Assembly: GCA_900315665.1 (NCBI GenBank)
Contig: OMZX01000001.1
Span: 62,001-126,000, forward strand
Reading direction: 5' to 3'
From: an uncultured Eubacteriales bacterium
GTDB taxonomy: Bacteria > Bacillota > Clostridia > Lachnospirales > Lachnospiraceae
DNA: 64,000 nt
The notes beneath the pieces are model-generated. The model saw nothing but the letters and a program-made list of their open reading frames with translations, had not been told where the DNA came from and made no database searches. Made by a program: the position numbers and the translations under genes. Of this stretch, positions 16,666 to 24,721 are shown piece by piece (within the stretch, counting starts at the first letter, position 1; each line of letters starts with the position of its first letter).

Positions 16666-17136
16666 CTATTTTGTCTCATCTGCTGCTTGAAGCTTCTGCG
16701 TCTCCTCGATCTCCATGATCATATTGACCCGCGTCTCATGCCGGCCGCCCTCAAACTTCGCATTAAGCCATGCATCGACGATCTGCTTCGCTGTTTCGAT
16801 GCCGATGACCCGCGCGCCGAAGCAGATGATGTTAGCATTGTTATGACGCTTCGACATCTCCGCAGAATACGGCTCGGAGCAGCAGCACGCCCGGATTCCC
16901 TTAACTTTATTGCATGCGAGGCTAATGCCTACACCGGTGCCGCAGATTGCGATACCGCCGTCCGCCTCATGCGAAGCAACCATCTTCGCGACCCGGTAGC
17001 CCGCGATCGGATAATGAAAGCTCTCCGTGCTGTTCGTGCCGACGTCAATGATTTCGTACCCCTTCTTCTCAAGATACTCCTTGATCTCCCGCTTCATCTC
17101 CACTGCTGCGTGATCGTTTCCAATAACAAGCTTCAT
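16666..17136 (-). CDS. rpiB: Ribose 5-phosphate isomerase B
   Basis: Interconverts ribulose 5-phosphate and ribose 5-phosphate in the pentose phosphate pathway. The 156-residue protein begins MKLVIGNDHAAVEMK and carries the family catalytic block AICGTGVGISLACNKVKGIR, in which Cys is the general base, then RHNNANIICFGARVIG. The ATG at 17136 follows GAGGG; the longer open frame to 17247 is not supported. The C-terminus (ETRVNMIMEIEE) is standard. RpiB and allose or galactose 6-phosphate isomerases are hard to separate by sequence, but RpiB is the best call. An extended -10 (TGCTATACT) lies upstream near 17280. Confidence 0.92.
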   Translation of the reverse strand: MKLVIGNDHAAVEMKREIKEYLEKKGYEIIDVGTNSTESFHYPIAGYRVAKMVASHEADGGIAICGTGVGISLACNKVKGIRACCCSEPYSAEMSKRHNNANIICFGARVIGIETAKQIVDAWLNAKFEGGRHETRVNMIMEIEETQKLQAADETK

Positions 17137-17516
17137 GTTTTCAATCCCTCTCAATCCATATTGCTTAATGATACTGATATTTCGCTTATGACCCAAAAAG
17201 ACCATGGTCCGCCTTTGTATGCTTCCGTGCATTGTTTCTGGTGGCATGCCTTTATAGATCCTTCCTGCTAATGAAGTATAGCATATATTCCTGTCCGCCG
17301 CTTGAAACTAGGGTTACAGACATTTTGAAAGTTTTATCGTTTTACCGTTTCCATTAATTTTTTTTATGTTTGTCCTTGTATCATAGCTCATGTTCTTTTA
17401 TAATGATTCCGGCGCGGCGCCAGGCTTCAAGCGCTTTTCTATGATAGCGGCTCCGCACGTTTCCTGATATCTATTTGGGAATGATATAGAATATCGAAAG
17501 GAGGTCGCATGGATCG
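17137..17516. other. Intergenic region between divergent rpiB and lysR
   Basis: 380 bp without a supported gene. It holds the extended -10 for rpiB near 17280 (minus), a consensus promoter for lysR at 17376-17404 (plus), a GC-rich palindromic patch (GGCGCGGCGCC, near 17410-17422) just past the lysR -10 and an overlapping short upstream frame at 17509. No RNA gene was recognised. LysR-type proteins often bind such divergent gaps, but no clear T-N11-A dyad was confirmed. Confidence 0.6.
17376..17404 (+). promoter_or_regulatory. Promoter for lysR
   Basis: TTGTAT and a perfect TATAAT are 17 bp apart, 112 bp before the lysR start, leaving a long 5' leader. Confidence 0.7.
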
Positions 17517-17535
17517 ATGGAAATCCGTCAGTTAA
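17509..17535 (+). other. Eight-codon upstream frame overlapping the lysR start
   Basis: An ATG at 17509 stands four bases after AAAGGAGG and encodes MDRWKSVS before TAA at 17535. The lysR ATG (17517) lies inside it in another frame, 12 bases from the same ribosome site. The better placed start is therefore the short frame. It may tune LysR synthesis, or simply be a slack start. Confidence 0.35.
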
Positions 17536-18401
17536 ACTCATTCGTAAAGATCGTCGAGATGCAAAGCTTCTCGAAGGCTGCCGAGTCCCTCGGTTATACC
17601 CAGGCCGCCGTGACGATTCAGATTCACCAGCTCGAGCAGGAGTTCAATACCCGTCTTTTTGACCGGGTTGGCCGCCATGTCGTGCTGACGCCGCCCGGCC
17701 GTGAATTTCTGACCTATGCCAATGACATCTTAAGGAAGGTCGAGGATGTCCATACTGCGCTCGGCAACCCGAAGCTGCAGGAGCACAGACTCCGCATCGG
17801 TTCGCTTGAATCGCTTTTATCCTTTAAGCTGCCGCCGGTCGTCCGCTACTTTTATGAGGAGCACCCGGAGGTAACCCTCGAGGTTAGAACCGGCTCGCCG
17901 AAAGAGCTTGTCGGGATGCTGGAGCATAATCTTGTCGATGTCATCTATCTTCTGGACCGGCGGATCTATGACCAGAACTGGATCAAGCTTCTCGAAAAGC
18001 CTGAACCCGTCATCTTCGTCGCAAGCCCTGACCTGTCCGTCACGAAGGAACCGGTCGTGCACCTCAGTGATCTTCTTTCACTTCCATTTTTCCTGACGGA
18101 ACAGAATTCAAACTATCGGTATGCACTGGAGCAGGAGCTCGCAGCAAACCACATGAAAATCACGCCCTTCTTCGAAACCGGTGATACTGAGGTCATCATC
18201 CGGCTCATCAAAGAGAACGATGGCATTTCCTTCCTTCCGGCCTTTGCTGTCGAAAAAGACCTGAAGGAAGGTTCACTGAAAGAGGTTCATGTATCGGATT
18301 TTGAAATGACGATGTACCGTCAGATCCTTTATCATAAGGATAAATGGGTGACGGACGAAATGAAACTTCTGGAGAATCTCATCAAGGATAATATTTTATA
18401 A
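17517..18401 (+). CDS. LysR-family transcriptional regulator
   Basis: A 294-residue LysR regulator. The N-terminal winged helix-turn-helix (1-60) reads MEIRQLNSFVKIVEMQSFSK, then AAESLGYTQAAVTIQIHQLE. The C-terminal substrate-binding domain (about 90-294) contains RIGSLESLLSFKLPPVV and the closing GISFLPAFAVEKDLKEG. LysR proteins bind a small-molecule effector and control divergent or distant genes. The ligand is unknown. It lies divergent to rpiB and 11 bp upstream of the ABC-F gene, so it may regulate either. Translation may be affected by the overlapping short frame at 17509. Confidence 0.92.
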   Translation: MEIRQLNSFVKIVEMQSFSKAAESLGYTQAAVTIQIHQLEQEFNTRLFDRVGRHVVLTPPGREFLTYANDILRKVEDVHTALGNPKLQEHRLRIGSLESLLSFKLPPVVRYFYEEHPEVTLEVRTGSPKELVGMLEHNLVDVIYLLDRRIYDQNWIKLLEKPEPVIFVASPDLSVTKEPVVHLSDLLSLPFFLTEQNSNYRYALEQELAANHMKITPFFETGDTEVIIRLIKENDGISFLPAFAVEKDLKEGSLKEVHVSDFEMTMYRQILYHKDKWVTDEMKLLENLIKDNIL

Positions 18402-18412
18402 AGGAGACAGCT

Positions 18413-20050
18413 ATGATCGCAGCGAGCAACATCACCTACCGGGTTGGTAAAAAGGCCCTTTTCGAGGATGTAAACATTAAATTCACAGAAGGAAACTGCT
18501 ACGGCGTGATCGGTGCCAATGGCGCCGGCAAGTCTACATTTCTTAAGATTCTTTCCGGTGCACTTGAGCCGACAAGCGGTGAAGTGACGATGACCCCCGG
18601 CCAGCGTCTCTCCGTACTTGAGCAGGATCAGTTTAAGTACGACAGCTACACTGTGCTTGATACCGTCATCATGGGCAACAAGCGTCTGTATGAAATCATG
18701 AAGGAAAAAGATGCCATTTATCAGAAGGCGGATTTTACCGATGAAGACGGACTTCGTGCTGCAGACCTTGAAGCGGAGTTTGCCGCGATGGATGGCTGGA
18801 ATGCAGAAGCCGACGCAGAAACCCTCCTAAATGGCCTCGGCATCGAGACAGAGCTCCACACGAAGCTCATGTCCGAGCTCAAGGGCTCCGAAAAGGTCAA
18901 GGTCCTTCTTGCAAAGGCACTCTTCGGAAATCCGGATATTCTGCTTCTCGATGAGCCGACAAACCATCTGGATCTAAGCTCCATCGAGTGGCTTGAGGAC
19001 TTCCTCATCAGCTTCGAAAACACCGTCATCGTCGTATCCCATGACCGGTATTTCCTGAACAAGGTCTGCACAAACATTGCGGACATCGACTACGGGAAGA
19101 TTACCCTTTTCGCCGGCAACTACGATTTCTGGTTCGAATCCTCCCAGCTCATCGTGAAGCAGCAGAAGGAAGCCAACCGTAAGAAGGAAGAAAAAATCAA
19201 GGAGCTCCAGGAATTTATCCAACGTTTCTCCGCCAATGCCTCCAAATCCAAGCAGGCGACCTCCCGGAAGCGTGCACTCGAGAAGATCGAGCTTGATGAC
19301 ATCAAGCCATCCTCCCGTCAATACCCATACATCCGCTTCACACCGAACCGTGAGATTGGAAATGAAGTCCTTGAGGTCCATAACCTGACAAAGACCATCA
19401 ATGGTGTAAAGGTCCTTGATGATATCTCCTTTACGGTCAACCGTACCGATAAAATCGCACTCGTCGGCCCGAATGAGCTAGCAAAGACAACCCTCATGCA
19501 GATCATCACCGGCGAGCTGGAACCGGACAGCGGCGATTACAAGTGGGGACTCACGACCACCCACTCCTATTTCCCGAAGGATAACACCCGTGAATTCCAG
19601 TCCGAGGACACCATCGTCGAGTGGCTCACCCAGTACAGCCCCGATAAGGACACCCAGTTTGTCCGTGGCTACCTCGGCCGTATGCTCTTTAAGGGCGATG
19701 ACGGTATGAAGAAGGTGAATGTTCTCTCCGGTGGTGAAAGAGTACGCTGCATGCTGAGTAAGATGATGATTTCCGGCTCCAACGTCATCATCCTCGACGA
19801 GCCGACCGACCATCTCGACATGGAATCGATCTCCGCTCTGAACGACGGCCTCATCCAGTTCCCGGGCGTCATCATCTTCGCTTCCCGTGACCATCAGGTC
19901 GTAGAAACCACTGCAAACCGCATCTTCGAAGTCATCGACGGAAAATTAATTGATAAGATGACGACCTACGATGAATATCTCGCTTCTGATCAGGATATCA
20001 AGAAGCGCTTCACCTTCACGCTGTCTGAGGATGACGCTTCCGATAACTAA
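18413..20050 (+). CDS. ABC-F family ATPase (YkpA/YbiT-like)
   Basis: A soluble protein of two ATP-binding cassettes joined by a charged linker (about 240-290), the layout of ABC-F translation factors that bind the ribosomal E site. Cassette 1 has Walker A GANGAGKST and DEPTNHLDLSS, but its signature reads LKGSE rather than LSGGE. Cassette 2 keeps LSGGERVRCMLSKMM but has an atypical Walker A (GPNELAKTT), DEPTDHLDM and SRDH where SHDR is usual. The sequence fits the YkpA/YbiT branch, in which an unusual second Walker A may be normal; I could not check. No membrane segments. It sits 11 bp after lysR, ribosome site AAAGGAG. A resistance role is possible but not indicated. Confidence 0.9.
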   Translation: MIAASNITYRVGKKALFEDVNIKFTEGNCYGVIGANGAGKSTFLKILSGALEPTSGEVTMTPGQRLSVLEQDQFKYDSYTVLDTVIMGNKRLYEIMKEKDAIYQKADFTDEDGLRAADLEAEFAAMDGWNAEADAETLLNGLGIETELHTKLMSELKGSEKVKVLLAKALFGNPDILLLDEPTNHLDLSSIEWLEDFLISFENTVIVVSHDRYFLNKVCTNIADIDYGKITLFAGNYDFWFESSQLIVKQQKEANRKKEEKIKELQEFIQRFSANASKSKQATSRKRALEKIELDDIKPSSRQYPYIRFTPNREIGNEVLEVHNLTKTINGVKVLDDISFTVNRTDKIALVGPNELAKTTLMQIITGELEPDSGDYKWGLTTTHSYFPKDNTREFQSEDTIVEWLTQYSPDKDTQFVRGYLGRMLFKGDDGMKKVNVLSGGERVRCMLSKMMISGSNVIILDEPTDHLDMESISALNDGLIQFPGVIIFASRDHQVVETTANRIFEVIDGKLIDKMTTYDEYLASDQDIKKRFTFTLSEDDASDN

Positions 20051-20061
20051 TTTTTTCACGT

Positions 20062-20100
20062 AAAAAAGAACCGCGCAGCTGCGCGGTTCTTTTTATATTT
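20062..20100. terminator. Bidirectional terminator
   Basis: A long perfect palindrome (GAACCGCGCAGCTGCGCGGTTC extended by A and T runs on both sides) separates the convergent ABC-F gene and the nucleoside permease. T runs occur on both strands, so it can serve both. Confidence 0.88.
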
Positions 20101-20103
20101 TTA

Positions 20104-21036
20104 TCACTTCGAGCGAACGAAGATCTTGCCGTTGGCGGCTGGTACGTGGCCTGCGCCGACGAAGAAGATGAGTGTCGCGATGGTCACGAGGTACGGGATC
20201 ATCGAGAGAAGGTTCGGGCTGATGGACGAATTCGAAACACTGATAAGTGAACGGATGCCGTTACAGAGTCCGAAGATGAGGCAGCCAGCGAAGGTGCCCT
20301 GCGGTGTAAATTTACCGAAGATGACGGCTGCGATCGCGATGAAGCCCTGGCCGACGATGACGGACGGTCTGAACTGCGATACCGTCGTGAGTGTAACGAA
20401 CGCACCGCCAAGTCCGGACAGGAAGCCTGAGATCAGCACCGCGATATAGCGCACGTGGTAAACATTGATGCCAAGCGTCTCACAAGCCTCCGGATGCTCA
20501 CCGGCTGCGCGGAGCCGCATGCCGTAGCGGGTCTTAAAGAATATAAACCAGCAGACAAGTGCAAGAAGGAAGGAAAGGTATGCGACCGAGTACGTGGAGA
20601 TCACATTGTAACCAAAGGAGCCTGCCGGGAACATACCGTTAAACATCTTCGGAAGCTTGGCTGTCGTATCAAGTGCCGGTGAATCCGAAGAATTCTCAAA
20701 GATTGCCTTGCAGAGGAAAACAGCGAAGCCCGGTCCGATGAAGTTGATGGCAGTACCTGCTATCGTCTGATCCGCATGAAGGCTGATGCAGACCACCGCA
20801 TGAATGAGGCCAAGCAGCATACCTGCTAAGCCGCCACAGAGAAAGCCAAGCCAGCCATTGCCGGTGAAATAAGCTACCGCGGCACCGGTAAAGGCACCAA
20901 GTGTCATCATACCTTCGATACCGATATTGACAACGCCGGAACGCTCAGAGAAGCAGGAGCCGAGTCCCGCAAGAAGAAGCGGCGGTGTGGATACAAGGAT
21001 CGCATTGATCAGAAGTCCGAGATATGTAATAAACAT
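20104..21036 (-). CDS. Nucleoside-type ABC transporter permease, second subunit
   Basis: A 310-residue inner-membrane permease of the BPD_transp_2 family with about eight to ten hydrophobic segments. It resembles the NupQ/YufQ subunit of the guanosine transporter of Bacillus. Family landmarks are SERSGVVNIGIEGMMTLGAF near residue 35 and the EAA-like loop AGEHPEACETLGINV. It pairs with the permease immediately upstream, whose stop it overlaps by one base (TAATG). Together with the ATPase it would import nucleosides delivered by the BMP lipoprotein encoded at 26338-27483. It is the last gene of the run and ends at the shared terminator. Confidence 0.92.
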   Translation of the reverse strand: MFITYLGLLINAILVSTPPLLLAGLGSCFSERSGVVNIGIEGMMTLGAFTGAAVAYFTGNGWLGFLCGGLAGMLLGLIHAVVCISLHADQTIAGTAINFIGPGFAVFLCKAIFENSSDSPALDTTAKLPKMFNGMFPAGSFGYNVISTYSVAYLSFLLALVCWFIFFKTRYGMRLRAAGEHPEACETLGINVYHVRYIAVLISGFLSGLGGAFVTLTTVSQFRPSVIVGQGFIAIAAVIFGKFTPQGTFAGCLIFGLCNGIRSLISVSNSSISPNLLSMIPYLVTIATLIFFVGAGHVPAANGKIFVRSK

Positions 21037-22106
21037 TAGTCCTTACCTCCCTCTTTCTTTGCCACTGCCTTCTGCAGGATTTCCTTAAAGACAGGAGAAA
21101 TCGCAATAAAGATAATGATCGTACCCATGATGATGTTGACAACCTCAGTCGGCACATTGACAACTGTGAGCTTGTTTCCGCCGTACTTCATGGCACCATA
21201 GAAAAGACCGGAAGCGATACAGCCGAGCGGGTTCGTGGATCCGATGAGGGCAACTGTGATGCCCTGGAAGCCATACTGCTCCTGGGATGCAAACTGCGGG
21301 ATTCTCTCACTCATACCGAGAAGCTGTACCGCGCCGCCAAGTCCTGCAAGAACACCGGAAATTGACATACTGGTGAGGAAGATTTTGTTTGAGCTGATGC
21401 CGGCATATTCTGCGGCTGTTCGTGAGAAGCCGACCGCACGAAGCTGATAGCCAAACGTCGTCTTCGTCATGATGAACCACATGAGAATCGCCGCAAGCAC
21501 TGCAAGGACGATGCCCCAGTGTACATCGGTGCAGCCTGTCAGCTTCGCCATCGCACTGGGCATCTTGATCGAGGCTGTTTCCTGAATGTTCTTTGTAGCC
21601 TCAGCACCCTGGTCCGTGTGAATCGCCTTGATGTTGACGACAAAATTCGAAAGATAAAACGCAATCCAGTTCAGCATGATATAAGAAAGCACCTCATTGA
21701 TGCCCTTCTTTACCTTCATAAGTCCGACGAGGAAGCCCCAAAGTGCACCGGCCGCTGCCGCTGCCAGGATACATACGATGGCATGAATGCCCTTCGGCAT
21801 CGGGATAAGGATACCGATGACCGCTGCCGCCAGCGAGCCGACGACATACTGGCCCTCGGCACCGATATTGAAGATACCGGTCCGGAAGGAAAAGGCTACG
21901 GAAAGACCTGTAAAAATCAGCGGTGCCGCGTAGACGATACTATAGGTAATAAACTTCGGCTTACTGAACACGCCACTAAACAGCTTTGCATACGCAACAC
22001 CAGGGTTTACGCCAATCACGAGAAGAAGGAGCGCACCGATGATAAAGCCGATCACGATGGATATGATCACATACAGGAAAGACCCGTCTAAAAGTTTCTT
22101 TTTCAT
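21036..22106 (-). CDS. Nucleoside-type ABC transporter permease, first subunit
   Basis: A 356-residue inner-membrane permease resembling NupP/YufP. An N-terminal membrane helix (about 10-32) is followed by further hydrophobic segments and the family sequence FRTGIFNIGAEGQYVVGSLA (about 73-92). The cytoplasmic loop reads LRAVGFSRTAAEYAGI. It overlaps the ATPase gene upstream by 4 bp (ATGA) and the second permease downstream by 1 bp, a tight transporter operon. The substrate is inferred to be nucleosides from the family; simple sugars remain possible. Confidence 0.92.
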   Translation of the reverse strand: MKKKLLDGSFLYVIISIVIGFIIGALLLLVIGVNPGVAYAKLFSGVFSKPKFITYSIVYAAPLIFTGLSVAFSFRTGIFNIGAEGQYVVGSLAAAVIGILIPMPKGIHAIVCILAAAAAGALWGFLVGLMKVKKGINEVLSYIMLNWIAFYLSNFVVNIKAIHTDQGAEATKNIQETASIKMPSAMAKLTGCTDVHWGIVLAVLAAILMWFIMTKTTFGYQLRAVGFSRTAAEYAGISSNKIFLTSMSISGVLAGLGGAVQLLGMSERIPQFASQEQYGFQGITVALIGSTNPLGCIASGLFYGAMKYGGNKLTVVNVPTEVVNIIMGTIIIFIAISPVFKEILQKAVAKKEGGKD

Positions 22107-23638
22107 TCTGCCTTACCTCCTGCCATCATGAGTCCAAGCTTGTATTCATCAGCCTCCGAGCCCTTCATCGAGCCGTTGATCCGGCCATCAAAAATAACCT
22201 CGATCCGGTCGGAAAGTCCCATGATCTCATCCAGCTCAAAGGAAACCAGCAGGATTGCTCTTCCCTTGTTCCGCTGTGCCACAAGATACTTATGCACAAA
22301 CTCGATCGCGCCGACATCAAGACCTCTTGTCGGGTTAAACGCGATGAGAAGATCCTTATCGTTAGTAACCTCTCTTGCAATGATGACCTTCTGCTGATTA
22401 CCGCCGGAAAGCTCCTTACCGAGTCTGTCTTCACAGCCGACCGGACGGATATCGAAATCGCCGATAAGCTGTGTCGCATGGTCATGTATTGCTTTTTTAT
22501 TGAGGATACCGCTTTTTGCGAAAGGCTCCTTCGCAAAGTTCTGCAGCACCAGATTCTCGGAAACCGAGAAATCCATCACGAGGCCATGCTTCTGCCGGTC
22601 CTCAGGAATCGACGAGATGCCCTTGTCAAACATTTCCTTCGGTGTTTTGTTGACGAGATTTTCGCCGTGAAGAAGCACTTCACCGCTTGTTGCCTTAGAA
22701 AGACCCGTGAGGATCTCGACGAGCTGTGACTGTCCGTTTCCGTCAATGCCGGCGAGCCCGACGATTTCACCTGCTCGGACAGAAAGATTTAGTCCCTTTA
22801 GGATTTCAGCGCCACGATAATCTACCGCATGGAGATCCTTCACTTCGAGCACAGTATCACCCGGCTCCTGTTCCTTCTTTTCAACAGAAAAAGCGACATG
22901 ACGGCCGACCATCATCGCCGCGAGGTCATCCTCGGAAACATCCGAAACCTTCACGGTATTGATATATTTGCCACGACGGATAATCGTGCAATAATTTGAG
23001 GAAGCCTTGATTTCCTTCAGCTTATGTGTGATGAGTATGATCGACTTTCCAGCCGCTGTCAGATTTTCGATGATGACCATGAGCTCATCGATCTCCTGCG
23101 GTGTCAGCGAAGCCGTCGGCTCATCAAGAATGAGAATATCCGCACCTCGATACAATACCTTTAAAATCTCGACACGTTGCTGCATGCCGACCGAGATATC
23201 CTCGATCTTCGCATCCGGATCAACCTTCAGACTATATTTCTCCGAAAGTTCGAGAATCTTTTCACGTGCGGTCTTAAGATCTACTGTGATCCCCTTCATC
23301 GGCTCCGCACCGAGTACGATATTCTCTGTAACTGTAAAAGGCTGCACCAGCATGAAATGCTGATGCACCATGCCGATTCCAAGAGAAATCGCTTTCTCCG
23401 GATTCTCGATGGTAACCTCTTTTCCATTGATGAAAATCTGTCCTGATGTCGGCCGGAACATGCCATACAGCACATTCATGAGTGTCGACTTGCCGGCACC
23501 ATTTTCACCGAGAATCGCGTGGACTTCACCCTTATGCACCGTGAGATTAATGTGGTCATTGGCAACGAAGTTTCCAAACTTCTTGACGATGTCCCGCATC
23601 TCAATGACGACGGTATCTTTATCCATGTTGCTCTTCAT
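22103..23638 (-). CDS. Nucleoside-type ABC transporter ATPase (tandem cassettes)
   Basis: A 511-residue protein of two fused ABC cassettes, like NupO/YufO and the sugar importers. Cassette 1 has Walker A GENGAGKST, signature ISVGMQQRVEILK and LILDEPTASLT. Cassette 2 has the family's usual altered Walker A (AGIDGNGQSQL), LSGGNQQKVIIARE and NPTRGLDVGAIEF. The ATG at 23638 (MKSNMDKDTVV) follows GGAAAGGG; a TTG six codons upstream is less likely. It has a promoter of its own at 23707-23735, overlapped by an inverted repeat. It energises the two permeases encoded just downstream. Confidence 0.94.
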   Translation of the reverse strand: MKSNMDKDTVVIEMRDIVKKFGNFVANDHINLTVHKGEVHAILGENGAGKSTLMNVLYGMFRPTSGQIFINGKEVTIENPEKAISLGIGMVHQHFMLVQPFTVTENIVLGAEPMKGITVDLKTAREKILELSEKYSLKVDPDAKIEDISVGMQQRVEILKVLYRGADILILDEPTASLTPQEIDELMVIIENLTAAGKSIILITHKLKEIKASSNYCTIIRRGKYINTVKVSDVSEDDLAAMMVGRHVAFSVEKKEQEPGDTVLEVKDLHAVDYRGAEILKGLNLSVRAGEIVGLAGIDGNGQSQLVEILTGLSKATSGEVLLHGENLVNKTPKEMFDKGISSIPEDRQKHGLVMDFSVSENLVLQNFAKEPFAKSGILNKKAIHDHATQLIGDFDIRPVGCEDRLGKELSGGNQQKVIIAREVTNDKDLLIAFNPTRGLDVGAIEFVHKYLVAQRNKGRAILLVSFELDEIMGLSDRIEVIFDGRINGSMKGSEADEYKLGLMMAGGKAE

Positions 23639-23676
23639 TCCCGCGTCCCTTTCCAAATTTATTCATAAGAAGATTT

Positions 23677-23708
23677 ATGAACCATCGCCCCTTCGGAACG
23701 TGGTTCAT
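23677..23708. promoter_or_regulatory. Inverted repeat at the ATPase promoter
   Basis: ATGAACCA and TGGTTCAT are 16 bp apart; the second arm overlaps the -10 box at 23707. The place and symmetry suit a repressor operator, or an RNA hairpin at the 5' end of the transcript. The regulator is unknown. Confidence 0.4.
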
Positions 23709-23735
23709 TATAGTATGTATAGAATAGCACATAAA
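23707..23735 (-). promoter_or_regulatory. Internal promoter for the nucleoside transporter
   Basis: On the minus strand a perfect TATAAT stands 17 bp from a weak -35 (TTTATG), about 70 bp before the ATPase start. Confidence 0.5.
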
Positions 23736-23767
23736 GGGGCCTTAATTCCATAGAAATTTAGGCGATT

Positions 23768-24664
23768 TTAAATAATGATTACATCTTCGATGCCCTCCGA
23801 TTTTGCGATATCGGAAAGGTGTTGAAGAAAATCATCCTGAGGAACTGTCATATCGCGATAGGTGGAGCGAACGCCCATCGGGCGGTATTTTATGATTTTG
23901 TAACGGATGTTTCGCACTTCGCCTGTCGTTTGTGATCTTGCGATGGGGAGGTATGGCTTTAAGACGCGGCTTACTGCACGGACGGTTTGTTCTGCTTGAA
24001 AGAGGTCAGGAGCTACGACGGTGCGGACCTCGTAGAGTTTGCCATGTTCTGCAAGAACGTGAAGGTTTTTTAGAACCATCTCGTTTGAAACGCCAGTTAC
24101 TCTTTCATGCTCTGATGGATCAAAGGCCTTTACGTCCAGCATGACACCATCAATCGCTGGCAGAAGCTTCGCTTCATCCTTTTCGAAATCGTAGGAGCCA
24201 TTTGAGTCAAGAAGGAAGCCTAGTCCTTCTTGATGGCAGAGCTCCCCTAACACACGGAGATAGACAGGATAGGTGGTACATTCTCCGCCAGAAACTGTGA
24301 CGCCGCGAATATATGGGGTATTTTTAAGGATTTCCTTTAAAGTTTCACTTGGGTTCAAGAAACGAATCCGCGGACTCGCATCATGCGGACAGGTATGGAT
24401 ACAGGTATCACAGCTTACACATTTTTCCGGGTGGAAGGTAACGAGCCCTTCCTCCATCGTGAGTGCCTGTGCGGGACATTTTGAAACACAAAGTCCGCAG
24501 TTGATACAGACGGCGCGTGTTTCGGGATTATGACAGTACCGGCAGTTGAAGCCGCAGCCTTGCAGGAACACGGCTGTCCGATTGCCTGGTCCGTCCACAG
24601 CACTGAACGGTATGATTTTGTTGACCGGCACCCGGCCATCACATATTCTCGGATCCATTTTCAC
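23768..24664 (-). CDS. yjjW: YjjW-family glycyl-radical enzyme activase
   Basis: A radical-SAM activase that abstracts hydrogen from the glycine of its partner YjjI, using SAM and a 4Fe-4S cluster. The cluster motif is CGFNCRYC (about residues 37-44). Two ferredoxin-type motifs follow, CINCGLCVSKCP and CVSCDTCIHTCP, as in the two-cluster activases of non-pyruvate glycyl-radical enzymes. GGECTTYP is the SAM-binding stretch. The length (298) suits the YjjW family. It lies just downstream of yjjI, separated by a GC-rich hairpin. YjjW/YjjI have no assigned substrate, but their place here, inside a nucleoside uptake run, is informative. Confidence 0.92.
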   Translation of the reverse strand: MKMDPRICDGRVPVNKIIPFSAVDGPGNRTAVFLQGCGFNCRYCHNPETRAVCINCGLCVSKCPAQALTMEEGLVTFHPEKCVSCDTCIHTCPHDASPRIRFLNPSETLKEILKNTPYIRGVTVSGGECTTYPVYLRVLGELCHQEGLGFLLDSNGSYDFEKDEAKLLPAIDGVMLDVKAFDPSEHERVTGVSNEMVLKNLHVLAEHGKLYEVRTVVAPDLFQAEQTVRAVSRVLKPYLPIARSQTTGEVRNIRYKIIKYRPMGVRSTYRDMTVPQDDFLQHLSDIAKSEGIEDVIII

Positions 24665-24678
24665 TCCTTTATCGTATG

Positions 24679-24708
24679 AAAAAGCCGCCGCATTTTTCGC
24701 GGCGGCTT
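24679..24708 (-). terminator. Hairpin between yjjI and yjjW
   Basis: GCCGCCGC and GCGGCGGC around a 7-nt loop, followed on the minus strand by five T. This would reduce, rather than abolish, expression of yjjW relative to yjjI. Confidence 0.65.
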
Positions 24709-24721
24709 CAAAGTCATGCTT

